NCBI GenBank assembly: GCA_964610045.1
Contig: CAZSUN010000001.1
Location: forward strand, 79,593 to 143,592
Source: JACCYX01 sp964610045
GTDB lineage: Bacteria; Chloroflexota; Chloroflexia; Thermomicrobiales; UBA6265
Direction of reading: 5' to 3'
DNA length: 64,000 nt
Below are positions 8,569-17,191 of this stretch, piece by piece (within the stretch, counting starts at the first letter, position 1; every line of letters begins with the position of its first letter). The notes under the pieces were generated by a model, which worked only from the letters and a program-made list of their open reading frames with translations, had not been told where the DNA came from and did no database searches. The position numbers and the translations under genes are program-made.

Positions 8569-9735
8569 TCAGGCCGGCGCCTTCGTCTCACCTTCACGGC
8601 GCTCCCAGCCAGGCGCGAAGAGGGGCAGGAAATTCGACTGCTGGTACGGGTGCTTCTCCAGTTCCGGCCAGTTGAGATCCACGCCGAGGCCCGGTGTTTC
8701 CGGAATCTGGAGCCGCCCGTCAACGACGGTGGCGTGGCTGGTCACGATATCCTGCTCCCACCCGACGTTGAACTCGTCGAACAGTTCCTGGACGAGGAGG
8801 TTCGGCGTGGCCGCCCCAATCTGGATGCAGGTCGCGGTTGAGATCGGACCCTGGGCATTGTGCGGGGCGACGGTGGCGTAAAAGGCGTCGGCCATGGCGC
8901 AGACCTGCCGCGTACGCCAGATGCCGCCCATGGCGCCGGGCTCGGGCTGGATGATGTGGACCGCGTTTCGCGACAGCAGTTCAGCGTGCTGGTGGACGCT
9001 GGAATAGCTCTCGCCGGTTGCGACGGGAACGTTGATCTTCCGTGCCACTTCCACCGTGGAATCGATGTTCTGGTGGGGAGTGGGCTCCTCGAACCAGGTT
9101 GGTTCGAATTCCGCGATCGCATCCCCGACGTAGACCGCTTCCGACACGCTGAAACGGGAATGCCCTTCGATCATGATCTGGACGTCCGGTCCGACGGTTT
9201 CCCGGACCGCCCGCACGATGTCGATCGAGAGATGGCGGTCCTCCATCGACATCGTGCGCCAGGCCGCGCCGAACGGGTCGAACTTCAGGGCGCGATAGCC
9301 CTTGTCCATGACCATCTGGGCCCGCTCGGCGAATGATTCCGGTGTCCGGGGACCCGCATACCAGCCGTTTGCGTAGGTATGGAGCGATTCGTGATAGCGG
9401 CCGCCGATGAGGTCATAGATCGGACGCCCGAGCGACTTGCCGATGATGTCCCAGCAAGCGACCTCGATCGCGGCGACGGCATTCATGTGGATCTGTCCAC
9501 CCTCGGTGTACAGGTCGCGGGACATTCGCTGGAGGATGGTCTCGATCTGGAAGGGATCGAACCCTTCGTACCTGGTGGCAAGTTCGTGGACTGCGGTTTC
9601 GACCGTTTTCGCGAATCCGTTGATGGTCCCCTCGCCAATTCCATAAAGGCCATCGACATCCGTATCCAAACGGACGAAGAGCCAGTTCTTCCAGGGATTG
9701 CCAACGACCCAGGTCGAAGCGCGCGTGATCTTCAT
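8569..9735 (-). CDS. Mandelate racemase/muconate-lactonizing family sugar-acid dehydratase
   Basis: A 388-residue enolase-superfamily enzyme, probably dehydrating an aldonate such as galactonate or gluconate. The N-terminal capping domain (about 1-125) is followed by the barrel. A second-strand ALKFDPFG block (about 153) comes first, then metal ligands in MIEGHSRF (about 192), WFEEP (about 218) and TGES (about 245), then APHNAQGPI and the late QE (about 320). The first metal ligand is Glu in an E-G-H motif where many galactonate dehydratases carry D-x-H, so the exact substrate is open. A GGAG ribosome site precedes the ATG. It starts 12 bases after the sugar dehydrogenase stop, which suggests an oxidation-then-dehydration pathway. 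Confidence 0.85.
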   Translation of the reverse strand: MKITRASTWVVGNPWKNWLFVRLDTDVDGLYGIGEGTINGFAKTVETAVHELATRYEGFDPFQIETILQRMSRDLYTEGGQIHMNAVAAIEVACWDIIGKSLGRPIYDLIGGRYHESLHTYANGWYAGPRTPESFAERAQMVMDKGYRALKFDPFGAAWRTMSMEDRHLSIDIVRAVRETVGPDVQIMIEGHSRFSVSEAVYVGDAIAEFEPTWFEEPTPHQNIDSTVEVARKINVPVATGESYSSVHQHAELLSRNAVHIIQPEPGAMGGIWRTRQVCAMADAFYATVAPHNAQGPISTATCIQIGAATPNLLVQELFDEFNVGWEQDIVTSHATVVDGRLQIPETPGLGVDLNWPELEKHPYQQSNFLPLFAPGWERREGETKAPA

Positions 9736-9747
9736 GGGGGTACTCCA

Positions 9748-11160
9748 TTATCGAAAGGCGGAACGTCGCTTGGTACGTATTGTCGTCCGGAATCGCTGGA
9801 TTGGGGAAGACGCGAACGCCACCGGAGTGATTCCCGGTGCCGAGGCGGGACTGTGCGGGGCGGGAACAACCTTCCAGACGGCCCCGGTTTGCCGGTCCGG
9901 ACCGGTCACCGGTGTGATGTCGTACGTCGAGGCACACGTACAGGTCGTTACGTACACGTTGCCGGCGATATCACCACCGCCGCCTGCCACCTGGCGGTTT
10001 GGTGCGTAGTGCGTGGCTTCCAACAGGGGTGTCACCTGCCACTCGCCATGCCGGAAATCAAGGGCCGAGATTTCTCCGGAACAGAAATCGGAGAACAGGA
10101 AAGCACCGTCGAGGACTGGCATCGCCGCCGTGCGGGAGACACCGAGACCGATCACCGCGCACTGGCCGTCCTCATGGGAGTAGGCATAGACGGGCGAAAC
10201 GAAGCTGACGCACCCGGGATCGGTACAGACCGTCCCTTCGGCGACACTCCATCCATAGTTCTCGCCGCCGCGACTGGCAGCCGGTTGCCAGTTGATCTCT
10301 TCCATCTCGGCCTCACCGACATCCGGGATGTAGAGATCTCCCGTCACCGGATCGAACGTCAGGCGCCAGGGATTGCGCAGGCCGTACGACCATATCTCGG
10401 GAAACGCCTCTCCCCTGAGCATGTCCATGTCGGCGCGATAGGCGAACTCCCGCGAGGCTGGTCCACCGAACGGATTCTGCGGAATGAGGTAGGACGCGAC
10501 CGGTACGCCGTCGACATCGCGCGGGACATCGACATCGATGCGCAGGATCTTGCCGTCCAGGTTGTCGGTCGTCTGGGCAAGATTGACGATCGGCGCCCAG
10601 GTGTACTGGTAGGGACGCCCCTCACCGACCCCAATGTACAGGTACCCATCAGGTCCGAATCCGATGGCGCCACCGTTGTGGAACATTGCCCGGCGCTGGA
10701 TGGCAATGATCGGCCGCCGGTTGGTGCGGTCGGCCAAATTGGGGTTGCCAGGATCCACATGATATTCCCACACAACCAGCGCGCCGTTGAGGTAGCGTTC
10801 GGTGTGGGAGACGTAGAGCAGTCCATTCGTGGCGAAGTCCGGGTGGAAGGCAATGTCGTACATGCCCTGTTCGGGCGATGCCGAGATCGTGGTGGTCTGG
10901 ATATCGAGAAATGGTTGGTCCAGGAGGACACCGTGTTCGATGATCCTGATCCGGCCGATCTTCTCGACGACGAAGAGTCGATCGGAGCCGTCCGGCGGCT
11001 GGCGGACGCTGAGCGGGTCGACCAACCCGGTCGCTACCAGGTTGAGCGTTAAGGATGAGGATCCTGACGCCTCGACGCTTGCCATAAGCGTCGAAACTGC
11101 CAGCAGCATGACGGTAAATGCCGTCAGGACACGGGTTACGTGGAGAGTGGCGCACGTCAC
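9748..11160 (-). CDS. PQQ-dependent aldose sugar dehydrogenase-like secreted protein
   Basis: A 470-residue exported beta-propeller of the soluble glucose/L-sorbosone dehydrogenase family. The signal peptide spans about 1-32 (VLTAFTVMLLAVSTLMASVEA). Family blocks include RLFVVEKIGRIRI, GMYDIAFHPDF with SHTERY, FHNGGAIGFGPDGYLYIGVGEG, LDGKILRIDVD and SYGLRNPWRL. Several Cys pairs (VCTDPGC, GQC, DFC) hint at disulphides, and the C-terminus is basic. The GTG start overlaps the upstream hydrolase stop by 4 bases (GTGA). Family members oxidise aldoses to lactones outside the membrane with PQQ, but cofactor binding here is inferred. Confidence 0.87.
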   Translation of the reverse strand: MTCATLHVTRVLTAFTVMLLAVSTLMASVEASGSSSLTLNLVATGLVDPLSVRQPPDGSDRLFVVEKIGRIRIIEHGVLLDQPFLDIQTTTISASPEQGMYDIAFHPDFATNGLLYVSHTERYLNGALVVWEYHVDPGNPNLADRTNRRPIIAIQRRAMFHNGGAIGFGPDGYLYIGVGEGRPYQYTWAPIVNLAQTTDNLDGKILRIDVDVPRDVDGVPVASYLIPQNPFGGPASREFAYRADMDMLRGEAFPEIWSYGLRNPWRLTFDPVTGDLYIPDVGEAEMEEINWQPAASRGGENYGWSVAEGTVCTDPGCVSFVSPVYAYSHEDGQCAVIGLGVSRTAAMPVLDGAFLFSDFCSGEISALDFRHGEWQVTPLLEATHYAPNRQVAGGGGDIAGNVYVTTCTCASTYDITPVTGPDRQTGAVWKVVPAPHSPASAPGITPVAFASSPIQRFRTTIRTKRRSAFR

Positions 11161-11978
11161 GTCGCGGGGGTCGTGAGAGCGAAGTCAGTGACGGCCGCCA
11201 ACGCGATATCGCCGATCCAGGCATCGGCCGAATAGGAACTCTCGAAGCCGCTGGTCAGGACTGCGATGGCTAACGTGCCGCCCGGTCCCGAAAGCACACC
11301 GCAGTCGTGCGCGTACCCGGTGAGGGAGCCGGTTTTGCCGGCATAGGTGAGTGACTCCGGCAGGTGCCGGGGCAAGCGGTCGAGGTATTTCTGTTCTGCC
11401 AGGAGTGAACGCATCCACGCACATGATGCAGGGGATGCGGCGGTGTCCAGCCAGATCGCGCGCAGGACTTGCACCAGGTCAGACGCGGTGGCCAGGTTCT
11501 CAGGTTGGCCGGGGTTCGGCAAGCGGCCGATGAACCGCCGGTTGAGCGAGGTCGCGTCGAGCCCAAGCGATGCCTGGCAGTCTGAGATGGCAGGGAGTCC
11601 GATCGCGTCGATCAGGACGTTCGAGGCGGTATTGTCGGAAATGGCGATCATGAGCCAGGCATGATCGCGCAGTGTCAGTTCAAGGTCGGTGGACAGCCAG
11701 TTCAGGACTCCACTGCCGCCTACCCTGGTATCCGAACCGGCAGCTGTCCTGTCATCCAGCGAAATCCGTCCACTGTCGATCGCCTGGGCAAGGGCGGCCA
11801 GGATGACGATCTTTATGGTGCTGGCGGATGAGAACACCGTGTTGGACCCGTGGTTGAAGGACCGGCGCCCGTCGAGGGTGGAGACCGATATGCCGGCCTG
11901 AGCGCCCGGCGGTATCGACCTCGCAACCTGGGAGAGATTCGCGAATCGCTGCCCAGTTACTCCGGATTCCGGCGACAT
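11157..11978 (-). CDS. Class A beta-lactamase-like serine hydrolase
   Basis: A 273-residue serine hydrolase with the class A order of motifs: SxxK as STIK (about 53-56), SDN as ISDNTASN (about 113), a candidate omega-loop Glu in PENLATASDL (about 160), and KTG in YAGKTGSLTG (about 218). No convincing signal peptide is visible, which is unusual for a periplasmic or secreted lactamase. It heads an operon with the sugar dehydrogenase and the dehydratase. True beta-lactamase, peptidase or esterase activity cannot be decided. The start is uncertain, because the N-terminus before residue 20 is weakly conserved in style. Confidence 0.8.
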   Translation of the reverse strand: MSPESGVTGQRFANLSQVARSIPPGAQAGISVSTLDGRRSFNHGSNTVFSSASTIKIVILAALAQAIDSGRISLDDRTAAGSDTRVGGSGVLNWLSTDLELTLRDHAWLMIAISDNTASNVLIDAIGLPAISDCQASLGLDATSLNRRFIGRLPNPGQPENLATASDLVQVLRAIWLDTAASPASCAWMRSLLAEQKYLDRLPRHLPESLTYAGKTGSLTGYAHDCGVLSGPGGTLAIAVLTSGFESSYSADAWIGDIALAAVTDFALTTPAT

Positions 11979-12027
11979 GGCCTAGACCTTCCAGACTGAT
12001 GGCCACCCAGGGGCCAGGCGACCCTAT

Positions 12028-12035
12028 GCTATACT
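12028..12035 (+). promoter_or_regulatory. Possible extended -10 promoter upstream of mreB
   Basis: The sequence TGCTATACT-like (TG at -14/-15 before TATACT at 12030-12035) resembles an extended -10 element, about 220 bases ahead of mreB. No convincing -35 hexamer is present. The 11979-12253 gap is otherwise free of recognisable genes. Confidence 0.35.
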
Positions 12036-12253
12036 CGCGCCGATTCCGGGCGGGTACCGGCTCCGCGTTCAGCGCACCCAGCGGGTAATGCCTGTTCCGG
12101 AAATGTGGCCGAATGGCATCTGGTCGTCAAGAGGGATGGCGAGCGGACAGGGTCACATCGCCTGGGCACAAGTGCCCAACCTGCCGCAACACCGTCGCCA
12201 CCATTCCGTTCAGTTCTCCACCCACTTGACCGAACTCGCGGAGGTCACCGGCC

Positions 12254-13306
12254 TTGTTTCGTCCGCTTTCGTCCCTGTTTGGCATTTTCAGCCGCGATCT
12301 TGGGATCGATCTGGGGACAGCCAATACCCTGGTCTACGTTCGCGGCAAGGGTATCGTGATTTCAGAACCGTCGGTCGTGGCCATTGATGCCAAGACGAAG
12401 CGGGCCCTCTGGGTTGGCATGGAAGCCAAGGCCATGGAGGGGAAGGCGCCTGAAACCATCATCGTGATGCGGCCGTTGAAGGATGGCGTCATTGCCGACT
12501 TCGACACCGTGGAGATGATGTTGCACCACTTCATTCGCAAGGTCCATTTGCAGCGCTTGATGGCGCCGCACCCGCGCGTGGTGATCGGGATTCCGAGCGG
12601 CGTGACGGAAGTCGAAAAGCGGGCGGCCAAGGATGCCGCGCTGTCCGCCGGCGCGCGCGAGGCGTATACGATCGAAGAGCCGATGGCGGCGGCGATCGGG
12701 GCCGGGCTACCCATCAATGAACCGATCGGCAGCATGATCGTGGATATCGGCGGTGGAACCACCGAAGTTGCGGTGATCTCGCTCGGCGGTATCGTCGTCA
12801 ACCACTCGATCCGGGTCGCTGGTGATGAAATCGACGACGCGCTGATCCAGTATGCCCGTCGCGATCACAATCTGGTGATCGGCGAGCGTACTGCCGAGAA
12901 TGCCAAGATCGCGGCTGGTTCAGCCTACCCCCTCGAAGAAGAAGTGCGGGTTCCGCTTCGTGGCCGGGATTTGCTGACCGGTTTGCCCAAGGCCGTCGAG
13001 GTGAGTTCCGTGGAACTCCGCGATGCCATTTCGCAGCCAGTCAACACGATCATCGAACTGGTGAAGACGTCGATCGAGGAGACGCCTCCCGAGTTGGTCG
13101 CCGATATCATGGAGCACGGGATTACCCTGGCCGGTGGCGGGGCACTGTTGATGGGACTCGATCGCCGTCTCCAGAGCGAACTCCGGATGCCGGTGCATCG
13201 CGCCGAAGACCCGTTGACGTGTGTTGCCCGGGGCACCGGCCGGGTGGCGGAGAATCTCCACCTGTACCAGCGTGCCCTTGCCAGCGGCCGGGAAATCCGG
13301 CGCTGA
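12254..13306 (+). CDS. mreB: Rod shape-determining protein MreB
   Basis: A 350-residue bacterial actin that polymerises under the membrane and guides lateral wall synthesis. Phosphate-binding loop 1 is DLGIDLGTANTLVY (about 15-28), phosphate 2 is MIVDIGGGTTEVAV (about 161), and the adenosine block is GITLAGGGALLMG (about 291). Length and motif order are standard. The TTG start at 12254 is supported by a GGAGG site 9 bases upstream and by the MFRPLSSLFGIFSRDLGID N-terminus. It leads a plus-strand run mreB-mreC-murT-gatD, while mreD, the class B PBP and rodA are not next to it. Confidence 0.96.
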   Translation: MFRPLSSLFGIFSRDLGIDLGTANTLVYVRGKGIVISEPSVVAIDAKTKRALWVGMEAKAMEGKAPETIIVMRPLKDGVIADFDTVEMMLHHFIRKVHLQRLMAPHPRVVIGIPSGVTEVEKRAAKDAALSAGAREAYTIEEPMAAAIGAGLPINEPIGSMIVDIGGGTTEVAVISLGGIVVNHSIRVAGDEIDDALIQYARRDHNLVIGERTAENAKIAAGSAYPLEEEVRVPLRGRDLLTGLPKAVEVSSVELRDAISQPVNTIIELVKTSIEETPPELVADIMEHGITLAGGGALLMGLDRRLQSELRMPVHRAEDPLTCVARGTGRVAENLHLYQRALASGREIRR

Positions 13307-13403
13307 CCGAGGTTCGCATGCGATCAAGTCATGTTCGACGGAGTCACCCGGGAGCGACCAATTCGATGCAGTCTCGCAACGTGATGCTGCTTCCAGATGT
13401 GAC

Positions 13404-14231
13404 ATGACCACGATTCCCTTCCGCCGGGTGCTCGCCTTGCTGGCCGTGTTCGTGTTGATCGCGTCCACCCTGATCGTCCTTGACCGCCGCAGTTACCTCG
13501 AACCGGTCCGGACCGGGCTCGACGAGGTCGTTTCACCGATGAGTTCGGCGTTGTACGACCTGATCGATCGCGGAGCAAGTCCGTCGGAGATCGAGGCAGA
13601 GCTTGAAGCGCTTCGCAGGGAGCGGGATGCGCTGGTTGCCGACAATGCTGAGCTCCAGGCTGAGAACGATGCGTTGCAGCAGCAGGTTCGGGAAGAGGCG
13701 GCGGAGAGTCGCTACGAGAACGTCGATCTCGTCAAGGCGAACGTGATCCGGCGCGATCCGACCGGAACGCAGATGTTCGTCGTCATCGATATCGGCTCGA
13801 ATGACGGTGTGCGTCCAGGGATGGCGGTCGTGAATCCGGATTTGCTGGTAGGCCAGGTGGTTGAGGTGACGGAGACCACGGCGAAGGTGATGCTGATCAT
13901 CGATTCGAGCCAGCAGGTTGGCGCGATGTTGCTCGAAGAGAAGGCGGACGGCATCGTCTACGGGCAATGGCAAGAGGGTGGATACCTCGTTATGCGCCAC
14001 GTTCGCTCGGATACGGCGCCGAAGGAAGGCGACTGGATCGTGACATCGGAGTTTTCGCAGACGCAGACACGGCAGGTACCGCCGAACATCCCGATCGGCA
14101 TCGTCACCGGCGAACCGTTGCACGATGAGCAGACCGACACGCTGGTGATCGAGGTGCAGCCGGGGATAAGCGATTTCAACAGTCTCTCGGTTGTGTACGT
14201 TGCAGTGCTGGCAGATGACGATGGTGCTTGA
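13404..14231 (+). CDS. mreC: Rod shape-determining protein MreC
   Basis: A 275-residue bitopic protein that bridges MreB to periplasmic wall synthases. One N-terminal membrane helix (about 7-24) is followed by a coiled coil of Glu/Leu-rich heptads (about 55-95, EIEAELEALRRERDALVADN), then the double beta-barrel (NVIRRDPTG, DIGSNDGVRPGMAVV, GLVG-type LLVGQVVEV, and a final PNIPIGIVTG). The ATG at 13404 places the helix directly after the start. The frame is open upstream, but that part overlaps no known domain, and the ribosome site is weak. It ends inside the start region of murT, so translation is likely coupled. Confidence 0.93.
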   Translation: MTTIPFRRVLALLAVFVLIASTLIVLDRRSYLEPVRTGLDEVVSPMSSALYDLIDRGASPSEIEAELEALRRERDALVADNAELQAENDALQQQVREEAAESRYENVDLVKANVIRRDPTGTQMFVVIDIGSNDGVRPGMAVVNPDLLVGQVVEVTETTAKVMLIIDSSQQVGAMLLEEKADGIVYGQWQEGGYLVMRHVRSDTAPKEGDWIVTSEFSQTQTRQVPPNIPIGIVTGEPLHDEQTDTLVIEVQPGISDFNSLSVVYVAVLADDDGA

Positions 14232-15627
14232 CAGGATTCGCCTCACTGCGGCGATCGGGACGGCGCGATTGACGGCGTTCGCAAGCCGGGCGGCCGGCAA
14301 GGGCGGCGGCACGTCTCTTCCGGGCCAACTCGCGCGGCGAGTCTATCCGGATCTCCTGTCCCGGCTCTCATCCGCATTGCCGCAGGGATCGGTCGTGGTG
14401 GCGGGTACGAACGGCAAGACCACGACGTCGCGCATGTTGGCCGGCATGCTCGTCGCCGACGGAAAGCGGGTTATTCACAACCGGGCTGGGTCGAATCTGG
14501 TACAGGGAGTCGCCACCGCCTTCGCGACCCAAGCCGCCATCGGGGGTACACCTCGCGGCGATGTTGCGGTGATCGAGACAGACGAGGCAGCGTTTCCCGA
14601 GGTGGTGCGCCTGCTGCAACCGCGGATGGTGGTGCTCAACAATCTTTTCCGCGACCAACTTGACCGCTATGGCGAGTTGGACTCGATCGGCCGGGCCTGG
14701 ACGAGCGCACTCACTGCGCTCCCGGACACAACGGTCATTGCCTTCAATGCCGACGATCCTGGTCTTGCCTCTGTGGTTCGGGACGTGCCCGGACGGATGG
14801 TGCCATTCGGCCTGACTGATACGACCCACACCCTGGAGCAGCTCCCTCACGCAGCCGATGTCCGCGCCTGTGCACGGTGCGGTCATGATCTTGCCTATCA
14901 CGAACTCTACCTTTCCCAGCTAGGAAACTGGTATTGCCCGGCATGCGGTCTGGCTCGCGATGTGCTGGCGGTCTCTGGACGCGAGATCGATCTTTCCAAT
15001 CAGGAATCACTGTCGTTGACCGTGGAACGGGATACGGGATCAACGAGGTTCGACCTGGGCGTACCGGGCCTCTACAACGCGTACAACGCTGTTGCCGCGA
15101 TCGCGGCCGCTGGGCATCTTGGCGTGTCCGGCAGCGCGATCGGCGAGGCTCTGGCAGGGTACCGGTCGGCCTTCGGCCGGGCGCAGCGCCTGGATGTCGA
15201 AGGCCGCCAACTCACGCTGACGTTGGCCAAGAATCCGACTGGGTTCAACGAAGTCCTGCGGATGTACACCTCCGGCGGTGAGGGACTGACCGTGCCGGCG
15301 ATGATCGCGATCAACGATAAATCGCAGGATGGGCGCGATGTCTCCTGGCTCTGGGATGTGGACTTCGAACTGTTGGCCGATGGCGACGGGTCGCTCTACA
15401 CGACCGGTTTGCGAAGCCCGGATATGGCCAATCGCCTGAAGTACGCTGGTGTGCCTGTCGACAGGATTCACGAATTGCCGGCTGACCTCGCGGCCGGACT
15501 CGATGCGTTTGTGGCGACGGTGCCCATCGGGGGGCAGGGGTATATTCTGTCCACGTACACCGCGATGATGGAGCTGCACGCAATCCTGGCCCGGCGCGGC
15601 GCAGTCGAACCGTTCTGGGAGCAGTGA
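14221..15627 (+). CDS. murT: Lipid II isoglutaminyl synthase, MurT subunit
   Basis: A 468-residue Mur-ligase-type subunit that activates the alpha-carboxyl of D-Glu in lipid II for amidation with GatD. The ATP loop is VAGTNGKTTTSRM (about 60-72). A four-cysteine zinc ribbon (CARCGH...CPACGL, about 217-241) interrupts the central domain, as is typical for MurT. The C-terminal domain carries INDKSQDGRDVSWLWDVDF (about 362-381), with the aspartate-rich block of the family. Start candidates are ATG 14215, ATG 14221 and GTG 14224, all overlapping the end of mreC; 14221 is a choice, not proven. Tight linkage to gatD supports the call. Confidence 0.94.
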   Translation: MVLDRIRLTAAIGTARLTAFASRAAGKGGGTSLPGQLARRVYPDLLSRLSSALPQGSVVVAGTNGKTTTSRMLAGMLVADGKRVIHNRAGSNLVQGVATAFATQAAIGGTPRGDVAVIETDEAAFPEVVRLLQPRMVVLNNLFRDQLDRYGELDSIGRAWTSALTALPDTTVIAFNADDPGLASVVRDVPGRMVPFGLTDTTHTLEQLPHAADVRACARCGHDLAYHELYLSQLGNWYCPACGLARDVLAVSGREIDLSNQESLSLTVERDTGSTRFDLGVPGLYNAYNAVAAIAAAGHLGVSGSAIGEALAGYRSAFGRAQRLDVEGRQLTLTLAKNPTGFNEVLRMYTSGGEGLTVPAMIAINDKSQDGRDVSWLWDVDFELLADGDGSLYTTGLRSPDMANRLKYAGVPVDRIHELPADLAAGLDAFVATVPIGGQGYILSTYTAMMELHAILARRGAVEPFWEQ

Positions 15628-15640
15628 CGGAGGGAGAGAC

Positions 15641-16372
15641 GTGGAATCCCGGGAACTCACCATTGCCTGGTTGTACGGCACGAGGATGAATATCTACGGC
15701 GACCGTGGAAACGTGGTTGCCCTGTCACGGCGCGCGCGCTGGCGCGGGATCGAGGCGACGGTCGTAGACATCGATCTTGGTGACCCGATTCCAGCCGATG
15801 TGGACATCTTTTTCTTCGGTGGTGGGCAGGACTTGTCCCAGGTTGCCGTCGCTCACGATCTGGTCGGCGCCAAGGGTGAGGCCATCCGCTCGGCGGTGGA
15901 GGACGGGGCCGCACTCCTGTCCGTCTGCGGCGGTTACCAGTTGCTGGGCCATGAGTACCGGCCGCACGATGCCGAACCGCTACCGGGAATCGGGGTGTTC
16001 GATGTCACCTCGACCGCTGGACCGGAACGGTTCATCGGGAATGTCGTGATCGATTCACGATGGGGTCCGCTGGTCGGCTTCGAGAACCATAGTGGTCTGA
16101 CTTACCTCGGTGAGGGGGTGGAACCCTTGGGAACCGTACGTGTTGGCCGGGGCAACAACGGGAAGGATGGTACTGAAGGGGCTGTCTACCGGAATGCGAT
16201 CGGCTGCTACCTGCACGGCTCGCTCCTGCCAAAGAATCCGGTGCTGGCGGATTGGTTGCTGGAAAGCGGGTTGACGCACCGGTACGGCGAGGCCCGGTTG
16301 ACCGGCCTGGACGACCTTCACGAGCGATCGGCGCACTCCAACGCGGTCGCGCGAGCCGTCGCCACACGCTGA
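15641..16372 (+). CDS. gatD: Lipid II isoglutaminyl synthase, GatD glutaminase subunit
   Basis: A 243-residue class I glutamine amidotransferase that releases ammonia for MurT. The nucleophile cysteine is in SVCGGYQLLG (about 92-95) and the catalytic histidine in CYLHGSLLPKNP (about 190). The LYGTRMNIYGDRGN N-terminus is characteristic of GatD. The GTG start has a GGAGGGAGA ribosome site and follows murT by 13 bases. Amidation of D-Glu to D-isoglutamine is typical of Gram-positive-type walls with strong cross-linking, so these two genes imply amidated peptidoglycan in this organism (inference from family). Confidence 0.94.
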   Translation: MESRELTIAWLYGTRMNIYGDRGNVVALSRRARWRGIEATVVDIDLGDPIPADVDIFFFGGGQDLSQVAVAHDLVGAKGEAIRSAVEDGAALLSVCGGYQLLGHEYRPHDAEPLPGIGVFDVTSTAGPERFIGNVVIDSRWGPLVGFENHSGLTYLGEGVEPLGTVRVGRGNNGKDGTEGAVYRNAIGCYLHGSLLPKNPVLADWLLESGLTHRYGEARLTGLDDLHERSAHSNAVARAVATR

Positions 16373-16546
16373 TCCACCGCATGAAACCGGTTGTTGCGCA
16401 GTAATCGTTTTCGCCTGTTTCTCCTAACTCTTTATGGCAATACTTCCTTGCGATAGGATGAGTGTCGCCGTAAACTCGCTGAGTGGATGTTGGTTGCGTC
16501 CTGTGATTGTTGCAAGCACAGGTCCGGAAGTGAATTGGCGTATTCA

Positions 16547-17170
16547 ATGCAGGTTGTATCACGTACTGAGGATAAGCCGGCCTCTTCTTCAATCGACACC
16601 CTTGACGAACGAATTCTGGCAGAGTTGCAGAGCAACGGCCGATTGACCATGAAAGCCCTGGCGGAGCGGGTTGGATTGTCCAGCCCCGCCATGATCGAGC
16701 GGGTTCGACGCCTGGAGGAACGAGGCGTCCTGGCGGGTTACCGGGCGGTGGTGGATCCATCGGCGATCGGGCGGCCCTTGACCGCGCTGATCTCGATCGA
16801 TATCGATCGCCGTCACCACGATGTGTTCCTCAACCGCCTGCGCTCCGAGCCTGCGGTGGAGGCGTGTCACCGGGTCACCGGCGACCACTCCTACTTCGTC
16901 AAGGTGCATGTTTCGTCGACGGACGAGCTGGAGGCACTGGTCGACGACCTGGCCGATACAGGCGCCAGGTGCTCAACCAGTATCGTGCTCTCGACACCGA
17001 TCGAGGGTGCGCCGATCGTGCCTCCTGAGGGGACCGTCACCCAGCGCACCCGGTTGAGCCGGCGGCGACGACGGGCGACCGTATCGCGACCGGACGACGT
17101 CAAGGCTGAGACCGCCACCCGCCGTCGCCGTGGCCGGAAATCGCAGGCCGACGAGGCGACAGATATCTAG
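16547..17170 (+). CDS. Lrp/AsnC-family transcriptional regulator with Arg-rich tail
   Basis: A 207-residue regulator. The N-terminal winged helix (about 15-75: LDERILAELQSNGRLTMKAL...LSSPAMIERVRRLEERG) is classical AsnC, and the RAM/AsnC ligand domain follows (about 76-150, ending CSTSIVLSTPIE). About 50 further residues form an unusual arginine-rich tail (RLSRRRRRATV, RRRRGRKSQ) that family members of about 150 residues lack. The ATG at 16547 is used because upstream codons give a Cys-rich stretch unlike the family; no good ribosome site is visible for either. It is convergent with the PBP gene, with 21 bases between them. Target genes are unknown. Confidence 0.85.
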   Translation: MQVVSRTEDKPASSSIDTLDERILAELQSNGRLTMKALAERVGLSSPAMIERVRRLEERGVLAGYRAVVDPSAIGRPLTALISIDIDRRHHDVFLNRLRSEPAVEACHRVTGDHSYFVKVHVSSTDELEALVDDLADTGARCSTSIVLSTPIEGAPIVPPEGTVTQRTRLSRRRRRATVSRPDDVKAETATRRRRGRKSQADEATDI

Positions 17171-17191
17171 TCCGGGCGCTTGCCGGAGGCG

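Noticed and set aside
9379..11052. Long plus-strand open frame of 557 codons across the sugar dehydrogenase and dehydratase
   Set aside because: It crosses two well-supported minus-strand genes and shows no family motif; third-position GC explains the lack of stops.
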